DNA of 64,000 nt from Holothuria scabra (Eukaryota > Echinodermata > Holothuroidea > Aspidochirotida > Holothuriidae). Numbering within the stretch: position 1 is the first letter of the stretch; the number at the start of each line of letters is the position of its first letter. Of the stretch, positions 35,436 through 46,899 are shown piece by piece. The position numbers and the translations under genes were made by a program. Under the pieces are notes generated by a model. It did not search any database. It was given only the letters and a program-made list of their open reading frames with translations, and was not told where the DNA came from. The DNA lies in the NCBI GenBank assembly GCA_037179385.1, contig CM074195.1, forward strand, positions 32,320,222 through 32,384,221. The letters run 5' to 3'.

Positions 35436-36494
35436 CAGTCACCTAAAAAGTAAAACACACTTTTCTTTTTAATACCAGCTTGTAATAATCACCTCTGACT
35501 TGCTTGACATTTTTGTAATTGATTCTTGAGAAGTAGCCCATCAGTAGCCAACTTCTTTTGTTTGTCTGACTAATTGATATGACAGCCACCTACACTGTTT
35601 CACCTCTGTTGTTTTGTCAGCCAGTAAAACCAAACCCACCTAGAATTTAATAGTTGACAGTGTTCATTTCAAAATAAATTAATGCCCTCCGTGTAAAATA
35701 TTTGTTCAACCCATTAATACAACAAGTTCATTTTGTAAATGAGACCAAAACATGACACCAAGCTACGTCTTCCATGAAAATTATAGCAACGTGACACTTT
35801 TGTAATTTGCCCTACAGGTTGTAGGGCAAATTGACCAGGTATTTTTCAAGTTAACCACCATCAAAAATGAACAGAAAAGCACTCCCATTTGATACCAAGG
35901 ACACACTTCCAGTGGTTTACTGCAATACAAGACTGGCTATTTAATTGGAACAATTTAGAAAATTATCAAATATCAATAGATTCCAAGAAGAGTTAAAAGA
36001 GTCTTTAACTCCTATGGTGAACCTTCTGGTGTGTTTGCACACAGGTTTCCAATTGCAACTAAATATCTTTTCTTCTTATAATGACCAGGGGCATGTTCCC
36101 ACTTAATCCTCCCCAACCCCAAATTCTCCCTGCCCTTCTCCCCCCCCCCCCCCCCACATGCTGATTTATCAAGCTCAGCAAACATAAAAATTTTGTGACA
36201 ACTGATAGCAGGAGTGTTTCTGTTTTACATGATTTGAACTCATGAGTGCAAGATCTGATCACCTCCTGTCATTCAAGCGACAGGAAGTTGCATCAGAGAA
36301 ATAATGTATGACGGTCACGTTTGCTTGCTAATATTGTATGGCACTGCAAGACTGTAGTCTCACATACCCTCTGCTCAAAGTAACACCGTGTTACTTCACA
36401 ATATAGTAATATGAAAACACCAGTTAACTGGGGGTCAGTGTTTAAATTTTGATCCACCCCAAATTGCAGGGTTCTGCTATTTTAAACACTGTGT
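35436..36494. other. No gene recognised; C-rich run
   Basis: It contains the hairpin at 35804, a C run of about 17 bases near 36139, and a segment near 36352-36420 resembling 2088-2150. No exon was supported. Confidence 0.45.
35804..35832. repeat. Perfect 13-bp hairpin with 3-base loop
   Basis: AATTTGCCCTACA, loop GGT, then TGTAGGGCAAATT. The arms are perfect. The loop is too tight and the stem too short for a microRNA precursor. It is isolated from other repeats. Confidence 0.9.
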
Positions 36495-36734
36495 TTTACC
36501 TAACCGTAGAGCATCTGCCTCTCCCACGGAAGGCCCTGGTTCAATTCTCAGGCTGAGTCATACCAAAGACTCTTACAATGGAACCTTACCTCACTGTGCA
36601 TAATGCTCGATCTGCATAAGCAATGGAGTAGGTAAAACAAGCCCTTGAGCCACAACTGGAAAAAATGCCGTGTCCAGCTCAACTTGAACCAATAGGTTGG
36701 AAACTGGGCCGTAAAACTCCATCTAACTAACTAG
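36495..36734 (+). mobile_element. Full-length tRNA-derived SINE
   Basis: The head resembles a tRNA: GTAGAGCATCTGCCT corresponds to the D arm and start of the anticodon arm, and CCTGGTTCAATTCTCAGG to the T arm, containing a B-box-like GGTTCAATTC. A linker follows, then the tail shared with five other sites: AAGCAATGGAGTAGGTAAAA, GAGCCACAACTGGAAAAAA, AACTTGAACCAATAGGTTGG, GTAAAACTCCATCTAACTAAC. The 3' end is a short CTAAC repeat. Such elements are transcribed by RNA polymerase III and moved by LINE enzymes. There is no acceptor-stem pairing, so it is not a functional tRNA gene. I could not define a target duplication. Confidence 0.85.
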
Positions 36735-37672
36735 TGAGTATAACTACCTTCACCCATGATAAAATATCTACTAACCAAAGCACAGCCATTTGCTCAACTA
36801 TGACTTCAAGTAGAATGGTGGCAATATATCGACTGCACATTACAATTTTAGTTGCCTTAATTGGCAACTTCATTCCAGCTTTTGGAAAATTGCCCATGCT
36901 AACAGTTTGTGCTATTACTAGTAACATACATTTTACCATGCAACATATAGGTTGCAGTGAATTCTCCTTTCATGCACATTCCCACTACCCACTGATTTTT
37001 TTTCAGTCCCTGAACTGTGACACATTTTTGGAACTTTAAAAAAGCACAATTAAATGCAAATACAGAGAATTAAGTATTCTGGTAACAACAACAGTCTACA
37101 GGGTTTAGCCTTCAAAACTACAATGTACTCAAAGTACCAGCCCTTCTTCCCATTGTGTTTTCAAACAGACAAATTTTTGTGGTCTAAACCACAAGACTCC
37201 CTTACATCAACCAATCTTGTTCTAATTTCACCCCCAATTGGCTGAACTGGCAATCTCACATAATTTTTGATACCACACATGGCCTTGATTTGTGGAAAAT
37301 GGGTAACAAATAATTGCAATTTTGAAAATATTATGTATTAAACTGGAGCAAACTCTGTACACACTACAGCTAGTCAAGTCAAGGGTTGAATAGGAAACAC
37401 AGATTAGCAACTGTCTTGTGACTAAATTAATGCAACACAGTGTGAAAAACAAATTAAGAGTGCTTGTACCACTATTTGATAACCATGGCCCGAAGCTGTT
37501 GTGTAATGGGTGATGGTGTCCCAAAAGAAAAGATTTAGAGTAAAAGAAACAACATTTTCATGTGGGGTTAGGGTTCATTCAATGGGAAAATCTTATCTGT
37601 TCTTAACCTGTCTGGATGTCTTTCACACAGAGAATATAGTACCTGGTATGAAGAATGCAGTTGGGATATGAA
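36735..37672. other. No gene recognised
   Basis: Overlapping frames of 70 and 101 codons on opposite strands (36727-37039) lack recognisable motifs. No other feature was found. Confidence 0.45.
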
Positions 37673-37942
37673 GCTCAAAATTCCCTCACCCCAAACAGTT
37701 CCAATTCTCCTAACATATCCAGGCACTCCCAAAACTGTCTAAAACTCATCCCTATTCAGACACGATCCTAGGTTATTGCTTTGGGGTGAGTATAGAAGAC
37801 ACCAATGCATAACCGAAGCACTGGCAGTATAGTACATGCTGTGTAATATGAGCTACAGTCCTCTGCATTTTTTGAACTAGCTGTCAATCAAAGAGCTGAG
37901 CCAACTGAGAATTTTGGTACCCGGGAAGTTTTATGTGAGCAG
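37673..37942 (+). mobile_element. Family A MITE, ends decayed
   Basis: Recognisable from CCCTCACCCCAAACAGTTCC, CATGCTGTGTAATATGAGCT and GCTGTCAATCAAAGAGCTGA. The left TTAAAGG and the right GGGGTGAGAGG-CCCTTTAA are mutated or lost. A family A' copy begins about 70 bp later. Confidence 0.8.
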
Positions 37943-38009
37943 TTTTAGTCAGGTCCAAAATCATATTGATTTCTACTGCACAGACTCTATCCATACTAGT
38001 CTATATTGT

Positions 38010-38314
38010 TTAAAGGCATATTTTCACCATCCCAAACAGTTCCAATTCTCCCAACCTACTTACTTCTAGCCCCTCCCACATTTATCTAAAACTCATCTTT
38101 ATCCAGACACAGTCCTAGTTTATTGCTTCATGGCTTGTCCCAGTGGCCATTCAAGTCCATAATGTGTAATCAAGACACTCTCAGTGCCCATGCTGTGTAA
38201 TTTAGCTATGATGCATTGTTTGAATGTGATGCCAATCAAAGAGCTGTACCAATTGAGAGTTTTGATATATGTATACTGAAACTATAGTTTGGGGTGACGA
38301 ATGGCTGCCTTTAA
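38010..38314 (+). mobile_element. Family A' MITE
   Basis: TTAAAGGCATATTTTCACCA at the left and GGGTGACGAATGGCTGCC then TTTAA at the right, with TTAA at both edges. By eye it differs from the 57249 copy at about nine positions over about 305 bp, the closest pair of copies in the window. Confidence 0.92.
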
Positions 38315-40132
38315 ACAATGATTAGGCAAAAAGGAGAAGGAAGTAACTAGGGTATTGCGTGCCCTCATTAGGAAAGGGGTAATTACCACGGTGTTTAGGT
38401 TTTTGCCAGATGGTTATTGCGGGCAATAACGATATACGTAGCTCCATAGGAGGTAGTGAGGAACGAAATAGACCTTATATATTGTACAAACAACCAACTG
38501 TAATTCTGTTTATTTGTGGTACTTTAGCCACTCTTATACTATACACAGTAAAAGTACCTGTAAAAAGTGTCTCTGCAACCATTCCATACCTCATACAAGG
38601 TGATTTTCTCCAACTCTTGATAATATTCCATTGCCCCATTCATAGTCATGTGACCTGATAAAAGGGGCCATTCCTATCTCACAATTGGTCCCACAAAACA
38701 TCAGTTTGTGACATATGGGAGACAAGTTTTTCAACTTCATTTTAATGTGTCGCTTACTTTTCATCAGTTACAATAAACCAAGTATAAATATTTAAGTATG
38801 GTAAATAATAGTTTTCCCCTTTTTTGTTGTACATTCATCTGGATATTGTGTTGAATCCCACCAAAGGTGAGAAGCTTCTAAATGGTTAGAAATGATTACA
38901 ACAACAGTCATACATTGCACAAAGTAAAAACAAGTGCCCCCAAGTATTAATCAAATCCAGCCAACGACAGAGATTTAAAATAACCTAAATTTGAACAAAA
39001 GATTATGGGGTCATCTGCAGTTTAAAAAAAGATGTAGTAGTAAATTTTTGTAGTTGCTTCAACAAATATTATGCAACTGTAAGAAACTTCCAAGAAACTC
39101 ATTTATCTTAAAAACATAACAAATCAGGTTTACCTAAGACATAGCTTGTCTTAAAGTCAAATTTTAACCCCTTGGTTTAACGATTACAATGATTTATATA
39201 CTACAGGAGATGGAACACTGTAGCACCATGCACCAATCTAGGAAATTTGTCACCTGTGATCATTGAGCTGTGGATGGACTGCACAATAATAGTAATTTTT
39301 AATTAATAGGGGCCTGGGTGTAAGTAGGAACATGATATTGCAATGAATCACTAACATGTTTACAAACATCTTTTTAAAACTGATGTTAGCATCATAGTTT
39401 GCTAGTTTATGACTGAAGGAACCTCATCTTATCTATCATAGTTAAATACCCTTTCCACTTCATACCTAAGTAATGCCTGCCCCACCCCATTTCCTTATTG
39501 TAAAAGTGCCTTTTACAGTAAATCCCTCCTACAACATAATCCACACCCCACATCTCACAACCACAACCTTCACATTCCAACTCATCCCTCTCCCCCTACC
39601 CCCCTCCCCCCCCCCAAAAAAAAAAAAGAAATCCAGTTTAAAAAAGTTCTAGTGCTTCTTAATCAGTTTATAAACTGTGACAATTTTAGTTTCAGTACAC
39701 TTAATTTACTTAACACTTCTGAATTTGGGAGAGCTGTCACACCCCCTCCCCCCCCCTTAAAAAAAAAAAAAAAACATTAAAAATGTCAAGTGTTTTATAA
39801 TTGGTACATTGACTATCATATGTTTTTGCATGGACTCAGTACACTTTTCTTGGCACTCCTGAATTTACGAGCTGTAACAGATGTGTCCATGCATAACACA
39901 ATAAAGGCTTAACTTTACAACTGTTCATCCAATAAGCCATACATACTTACCCAGATTACAAAGCCTACTTTAACAGACAAGTGGTGACTGTCAAATGCCA
40001 TTAAGCCAAAGCTTTAAACTTGTTAAGTACCAGAAAGGATTTGCAAGTAAATCCATCTTAACTCTTATCAATGACCTTTCATAAAGAGCCAATTAATGCC
40101 AGGGGAAGTCTTCCAAGTAATTGACCTAGACC
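38315..40132. other. No gene; tandem duplication with C/A tracts
   Basis: The only structure seen is the duplicated unit at 39597-39880, listed separately. The 82-codon frame at 38410 is of chance length. Confidence 0.45.
39597..39880 (+). repeat. Diverged tandem duplication, each unit led by a poly-C/poly-A tract
   Basis: Two units of about 140 bp follow one another. Each starts with a C run passing into an A run (39597-39626 and 39745-39775). Each later contains CAGTACACTT and then CTGAATTT followed by GAGCTGT (39694-39740; 39837-39877). The units are diverged in between. Confidence 0.6.
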
Positions 40133-40441
40133 TTAAAGGCATGTAGTCATTTGTCATCATACCCAACTACAATTTTACCAGTAGTCTACAGAAATTCTCT
40201 ATTGGTACAGCCTTTTGATTGACATCAAATTAAAAAGAAATTCTGAGTAGCTCCTAATAAGCAGCATGTCCTGATTGAGAGCATTCTGATTATAAACTAA
40301 AGTCCTTTTATACTCCACCCGATTATACACCTAAAGCAATAAGCTGAGATTTTGTCTGCATGGATAAGTAAGTTTCAGATAGTTGTGGAAAGGGCTAGAT
40401 ATAAGAAAGGTTGGTAGGATCTGAACTTTCTAGGGCCATGA
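40133..40441 (-). mobile_element. Family A MITE, diverged
   Basis: Inverted copy starting TTAAAGGCATGTAGTCATTT. It retains TTGGTACAGCCTTTTGATTG and CACCTAAAGCAATAAGCTGA. The right terminus is decayed, so its end is approximate. It is among the older copies. Confidence 0.75.
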
Positions 40442-42639
40442 ATTACTTCCTTCAAAGGAGAAGTTTCATTAAAAAATTAATCTTCACATGTGACAGAAGA
40501 ACTATATCTACTCAGTGTGGTGAAATTTCCATTCAAATGGACATGTATTTCTCGAGATATCAGCAAATGAAGTTACTAGTTGTGTTCTAAAGTGAGATTG
40601 AGGGCAGCAGAGATTATATCACTTAATCACATTAACAAGGAATGCTTTGTTTCCCTTTGTTTTTTTTACTATTGTGTTGACCTTGACTTTAATACTTTAA
40701 TAGGAATAGGACCTTCTCCATGGGGATTGCAAAATTTGAAAAGTTCTCATGCTACTTATACAATCATATTTTGATAATATGGGATTGTTGAGGAGAAAAT
40801 AGGCTGTTAAAGAAAAACATAAGACTGCCCATTAATGTGGGGATAAGATGTCATACCTGCTTGCTTCAAGTTCACTGTGTGTTGCAAATGTGACAACTTT
40901 ACTTGCTCATATCCTGAGAACCCCACATCGGATTTCAATGCAAATTTTACCAAAACGCTCAGAATGAGTACTCCTCTAACACATGAAAACTTGATATGAC
41001 CTAAAAACTTTCTTTTAAAAATCCCTTCTTTAAATCATGATCTACAATAAAGAAATGAATTGTACCATTCCCCCCAGTCATTTTACCATTCAGCGTCCCC
41101 CTCCTACTTCACTTGCACAAATACTTCTACAGGATAAATGAGGATTTGAGCATAATGATTATGATATAGGGGTTTTGGCTCAGATATTACACTACAGTGT
41201 GACTTTCTTAGGTTTTAGTGTAATAACTTCTACATCCCTGTTCGTAAACAACCCAAAATTTTTTTACTTGTGAAATTTTAAGATTTTATTTGCGATGTCG
41301 CAAATCACATTAACAGCATTTATCAAACAGTTGCTCAAAAATTGCAATGGTTTTCAAACTAATATCACTCTGTTGAGTGAAGTAAGTTACAGGGTGATGG
41401 AAGAACAGTATATCTGAAAGGAATTATATCACCTTTTGATTTAGCATAAACCATCGATACAAAAAATTCAGACCAAACCAAAATACCATTGGTCCAGTTT
41501 AGAACAAATCGGATCAGATTTTGGTTTGAAAATCACTGAAGGGTAACCAGCCATTTACAGTTGTAGAAAGTTGGAAAAATCTCTCCTATCAGGATCTTTC
41601 AGTTGCTTTCAATCAGAGTGACTTCTCCAAGCATTCACCGGCTTTTAAGCAACAGGATAGATTCTTCCAGAGACAAAACAAATGGAACGACTTTTTTGAG
41701 AAAGAAAACACCTTTCAAAGTGTGAAACCTTTCTCATGGACAGATGAATTCTTGAAATTCACTTTTATTCTACTTATTCTGCAAGGTTGCAAAGAAAGTA
41801 AAAAACTTCAAATAATCTTGACATTCCTTCTCCCTCCTTTTCTCACCCTTCACTCCTTTGAACAAGGCTTCTGCTAGTCCCCCTTTTGTCATCCTGTCAC
41901 TCTGAGCTAGTTTACAGGCCAAAAAGAGCAAAAACAACTCTTGCCTGCCCTGGATAAGTTATTAGCTAAAAATCCAGGACACATAGCCAGCCTTCCAGGA
42001 TGTATTGTATCAACTCAAAGAAGGCGACTGGAATGTGTTTATTAAACCTATTGTGTTCCAACACCAATTTGACTTCGGTCCTTCAAACCACTTTATTGAC
42101 CCACGTTCCTGTCTTTCAGAGAAACAATGAAGGGGCTCTTGACCAGCCAAAGTTGTCTCCCGAGTACCGTCTTACACTTCATCTATTGACTCGAGCTGGC
42201 TCTTCTGAAATGGTCCCTTGATAAAATCTATAGCTGGGTTGCAAAAGCCAACACTTGGGACCTGTTGTGAGAGGAAATCTCCCCCATTCAGGAAAAATAC
42301 TAGGATCAGTAGGAATACAAACCCTAATGGAAAGGCAGAGACACTTCATTCTTTCCCACTGTTCAAGCTGTCCAGAGTATACTTGTGCAGCTCCCTGGTG
42401 TTTACCCCAAAGAGATAGCATTTACATCAAGCTACTTGTTACAAAATTAGGGACTGTTGACAGCTAGCTATGAACTTGCCCTAAGGTTTTGACTCATTCT
42501 TGGAGGATAGAACATCTCCAAGTATGCAGACTTTGTAGTGCCACAGAACATGTGTGCCACATACAAGCTTTATTCACAAAAAAGAGTGGTGTAACTTGAC
42601 ATTCAATGACCTTTTCGAACTAACCCAGGGAAATTCTAC
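40442..42639. other. No gene recognised
   Basis: A plus-strand frame ending near 42221 follows a strong pyrimidine-rich acceptor-like site (TTCCTGTCTTTCAG, near 42119) and reads RNNEGALDQPKLSPEY onward. Without a known domain or partner exon it is not called. No repeats were identified. Confidence 0.4.
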
Positions 42640-42796
42640 AATAGACCTATTTCCAAATAGCAATTACAATTAATTGTGGGATAGAGTTTGGGGCGTGCAT
42701 CAATATTCACCATAGTAAAATGCCATTGACAAAATGACAAACACCAAAACTCTATCCCACAATCCTTTGTAATTACTATTTGGAAATAGGTCTATT
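42640..42796. mobile_element. 157-bp fold-back MITE
   Basis: Inverted arms of about 53 bp start AATAGACCTATTTCCAAATA and continue through TTGTGGGATAGAGTTTTGG with only a few mismatches. They are separated by about 50 bp of unique sequence. No clear target duplication was seen, and it has no coding capacity. Confidence 0.85.
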
Positions 42797-43869
42797 CTCT
42801 CAGTTATAATGTCATCATGACAAGGGGACAGAGTGAGAGAGGAGAAACTGGAAGAGTGAGGCAGTTTTATAAGACTCACATTTGTGAAATTTCAGAGTAA
42901 ACTTGAAAGTAAAACCCTGGAGGTAGTACATTCATTGTGTAAAAGTGGTGGCAATGTGCCATAAATATCTACAAGGGTTTAACTGATAAACAGAATATGC
43001 AAAAGTGACTAACCTGTGGATGAATGGCTACCTACCTGTCATGTATCATTTTACAAAACGGTTATCTTCCAGAGAAGATGCTTGCTCAAATATAGCCTTT
43101 AGGGGTTTTCTAAAGAAGCTCAACTCTCCTGGTGGCTTCAGTTTTACTTGATTGCGCAAAAATAAGTGATACATCAAAATTTCCATTCGATTTTTTTGTA
43201 AACGAAATTGCTCCAAGGGAAAAGTTTCTTGCACTCTTAGCCCTTCCAAACTGGGGTTAGAGACCAATCCCATGAGCCACTCTGGGTGAAACCTAAACCC
43301 CCTCAGCAATTTTTTTCCGTTAACTAACCCCATCTTGGACTTGGCAAGGAGATGATCAAATCCTGAAATTGACTAAAGAGACATGTAGCTAGCCTGTGTG
43401 GTTATCAGCTTAAGGGGGTAGGCTACATGTTAATTTTTTTCTTTTCAGCCACAAGGGGATTAAAAGGTAATGACCTAATAGATGCAACATCGCAGGTCTA
43501 AATTATAATGGAAATGTTATTAGCAAAGACACAAAATGCTGCAGGGGTGCACAAGTAAAATGCCACAATAGAGTAAACATCGTACAGTAAATTTAGAATA
43601 CACAGAAAACAACAGAAAAGGGCTTGTAATGTCAACTTTCTTCTGCTTACCTGGGAAAGAACTGATTCCCACAGTAAAAAAAAAAAAAGGAGAGAGAGAA
43701 TCGATCCCATTGGTCACAGTGCATGCTTTTCATAAACTTTTCTAGAACTCCTATTTGGAATTAAATTTTTCATGGGACATACCCTTATTCTCTTTTTTAG
43801 GACAGAAAACTGTCTTACATTTAATTTCAAAGTCAGAAGGCCATAATTTAAGTTTATTCAACTTGAACA

Positions 43870-44060
43870 GTGTCCAGATCCGGGTACTATTTACAGTGTC
43901 CATCAATCAGACATTGATGTAGGCAGAAATACCTTTGTCACAGATATAAACCTGAATTAAAACTGGCCAAAATAATAGCTTCTAGCACAAAAGGTTAGAA
44001 GATACTCATATTTATCATATTTCTTGTGAAGGGGTCACTATGCTAAAAGGCTCTGGTGGT
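43870..44060 (+). repeat. Diverged repeat, copy 1 (pair with 44411)
   Basis: Blocks GTGTCCAGATCCGGGTACTA, AATACCTTTGTCACAGATAT, AAATAATAGCTT and GAAGGGGTCACTATG recur in the same order about 540 bp downstream. It may be a local duplication or two copies of an unknown element. Confidence 0.6.
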
Positions 44061-44410
44061 GAAAAAACTAAAAACACAGTCAAGGATGTAGTCAGATGCC
44101 ACACCTTCAGTTTGGTTTTACTAGTAAATCACATTCTTATTAAATCTTGCCATATGACATGAGTCTAACACTTGGGCCAGCTCCTTCTTTTCATTGTAAC
44201 CAAAAAACAATCCTAAATGTCTGAAAAACAAAAAAATAGATCTTAACCCTAGAGTTAGAAGTGGCAACATCATTTTCAAAAAGCTTTCCCATTCCTGTTT
44301 TATCTGAATAATGAGGATGCTTTCTGATTTTTTAATGGCAAGAGAAAAAATTCCTTCAAATCAAGTATCCTTTAGAACGCTAGTTCAGCAAACTGGACCC
44401 TGTTATACAA

Positions 44411-44600
44411 GTGCCCAGACTTGGATACTATTTATGTCACTCCTACACATATTGGTGGAAACGAAAATACCTTTGTCATAAATATAAACTTGATTAAACC
44501 TGAACACATAAATAATAGCTTTGGGTAACTTAGGAGGTTAAAGGGATCACTATATCCAAGTTGTGGAAGGGGTCACTTTGTAGCAGTAACCAGTGTTGAG
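44411..44600 (+). repeat. Diverged repeat, copy 2 (pair with 43870)
   Basis: GTGCCCAGACTTGGATACTA, AATACCTTTGTCATAAATAT, AAATAATAGCTT and GAAGGGGTCACTTTG match copy 1 in order and spacing. Confidence 0.6.
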
Positions 44601-45239
44601 ACACAATCAGCAATATAATCTCTGTATTTATTTTATCAATCACCTTTCTATAGTCAATTTACTTGAACTGTAAACTGATCTCTGACACAGGTGCCCTTTC
44701 TGCTCTCAAAGAAGAAGTTTTGTACTGTTATAGCATATAACCTGGAGATAATACATGGCTACATTTTTGGCAAAACAAGTCTGGTTCAATTGGTGTGTCT
44801 TTACACTAAATCCACACCCGATCCCCCAGTGCGACAAATTTAATGGTTTGATCCTGGTACATTTTACACTTGTCCCATATTCTGAACAACCCCACCCCCT
44901 GTGTTTTAGAATATGCCCTTGGTATATCCCATCTGTTGAAAGAAACAACTAAAGGGAAACCAAACTTGCACTTGAACCGTAAATGAAAAGAAATTTAAAC
45001 TTTGAACTTTTATTAGAGTTGACTGACACTTTATGACACATTTGTGTTGAAGTTGGTGTGTTGTTAAATCTCGTCTAACTAAACTAACTAAGCAACCCTC
45101 CCCCCCCCCCTCCTCCCGAGGTATGGATGTATGCTTGAGTGGAAATGACCTCCCAATGAATCACTTTGATTTACCATTGTTCTTTGGTTACAATTAATCC
45201 CAGACAATTTACACTACAAATTTTGAATGGTGGCACAGG

Positions 45240-45480
45240 ATCATCTGATCCTCCTCTCTCACCAAGATTAAACTGAAAAAGCCTAAGGCAATCAGATTAA
45301 GACCTGATCTGTGCTTATACAATTACAGTCTGATTTTAATCTGTTGATCTGATCCTGCACACACAATCACAGACTTGGATCTAATCTGTGCCTCACACCA
45401 CAAATTTGATCTTGAGTGCAGATCTGACCCTGCCCAGGCAATCAGATCCAGACTGATGAAAAATGGACCCTTGGACAGAA
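45240..45480 (+). repeat. Degenerate repeat rich in CAGATC/GATCTG words
   Basis: Recurring words GGCAATCAGATTAAGACCTG, ACAATCACAGACTTGGATCT and GGCAATCAGATCCAGACTG form a loose tandem array with GATCTGTGC/GATCCTGC spacers. GGATCTGATTGCCTGGTCCC at about 57109 is similar in inverted form. Confidence 0.55.
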
Positions 45481-45534
45481 CCTAAAATTTTATCTCAAAA
45501 ATGTAAGAGTCTTTAAAGAGGGACGTCTGTAGCT

Positions 45535-45682
45535 AGTTAGTTACATGGAGTTTTACTTCTTAGTTTCCAACTTATTGGTTCAAGTTGAGCAGGCCTTAGC
45601 TTTTTTTTCTAGTAGTGGCTCACTGGCTTGTTTTCCCTACTCCATTGCTTCTAATATGTGGAGCATCATGCACAATGGCAGA
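45535..45682 (-). mobile_element. SINE tail, reverse orientation
   Basis: TTAGTTACATGGAGTTTTAC at one edge, then CCAACTTATTGGTTCAAGTT, GTGGCTCACTGGCTTGTTTT and CTACTCCATTGCTTCTAATA. It extends further into the linker (GAGCATCATGCACAATGGC) than most tail copies but lacks the tRNA-like head. No element G is adjacent. Confidence 0.8.
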
Positions 45683-46621
45683 CTTAGAGATTATGTAATG
45701 TAAGGGCCACTAAAAGCAAGCCAAAGAGTATCTGAAGTAGATGTAAACTTAAAAACTGAATTTAAGTGTAAATTTTTGTGCTGGCTATGGGATTAATGTT
45801 TAATATCCCAGAGTGTGCCCACTTGTGTCATAGGAGCAAAACCAACCAAAATCTTGACAACAACCTGAGAAATACAAAATGACAGGTGGCATCTGCACAT
45901 TTCAGTCAACACAATCAAACCTTGGACAGACTCCTCCATATTAAATATTATCACAAAGTTGTCTTCAAATTGTTTTCAACAAATTCTTTTATTCCAAGCC
46001 ATATTGACAATGAAATTTAGTATTAAAGCTTGAAGTAGACTTGGACAGTGTTGGAACTTAAACCATGAAAATTTAAGGTTTTTTAACCTGACTTCCGAAT
46101 CGGCTAGATTTTGCAGGACAGTCAAAGTTTCACAAAACCAATATCTAAGGCAATCTCTTTTTCTTTCAAAATATCCCATCTCATTTTGAACTTGCCAAAG
46201 AAGAATACCAATTTTATTGAACTGAACCATTTTGATTGGTCAAGAGGTACCCCTCTGTTGTCAGGCACAATTCGGACAACTTTTCCCCACAATTCAGCCT
46301 CAGCAATCACAGATTAGATCTCATGACAACACTTTTTTTTTAACTTAAATTGTACTTTTTCATTATAAACCTTGCAACAAGTCAAAGCAAAACAGATTAA
46401 TATAAGTGAATACAATGGGACAAGTGCCCCATTGTTTATCTTTATCTCTGTCACAATCAGACACCCTCATTGTATACATAAGCCCTCTAACAAGCCCACG
46501 CACAAATTTCACAATTCTTTAAGTAAATAGCCCGTGAAATGACTATTTTGACAAATTTTAGAGTTTGTTTCTGTACATTCAACTCTTGTATTAGCCAAGA
46601 TGATGGCTATTCCATAAACAT
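45683..46621. other. No gene recognised
   Basis: Overlapping frames on both strands at 45976-46317 lack known motifs. No repeats were seen. Confidence 0.45.
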
Positions 46622-46899
46622 TTAAAGGGCAAATGCAGTCAGTCACCCAACTTGAAGTAATTTAGTAGACTACTGTCATGGTTTCATGATTGGCTGTTGA
46701 GAGGCATGTGACATTTTTTTGTTTCTCTTCAATTTAAGTGAAATTTACTATAAGTAACTGCTTGATTTACCTTGGATATATGTGCAATATTTAAGTCCTG
46801 CATAAAATATGATGGAAGATTCTTTGAGGAGAAATAAGACAAAAATTGTGATATTTAGCTATTGCTTCAAAATAAGGTTGGGGAGACTGCTGTTGTAAT
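46622..46899 (-). mobile_element. Family B MITE
   Basis: Inverted copy beginning TTAAAGGGCAAATGCAGTCA at 46622, with TTTCATGATTGGCTGTTGAG and TGCTTCAAAATAAGGTTGGG. The right terminal TTAA is degenerate. Confidence 0.82.

Larger units (their letters stand above)
42797..45239. other. No gene recognised; diverged local duplication
   Basis: Besides the duplicated segments at 43870 and 44411, the stretch holds a 95-codon minus-strand frame (43046-43333) with no recognised motif, and an A run near 43678. No exon was supported. Confidence 0.4.
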
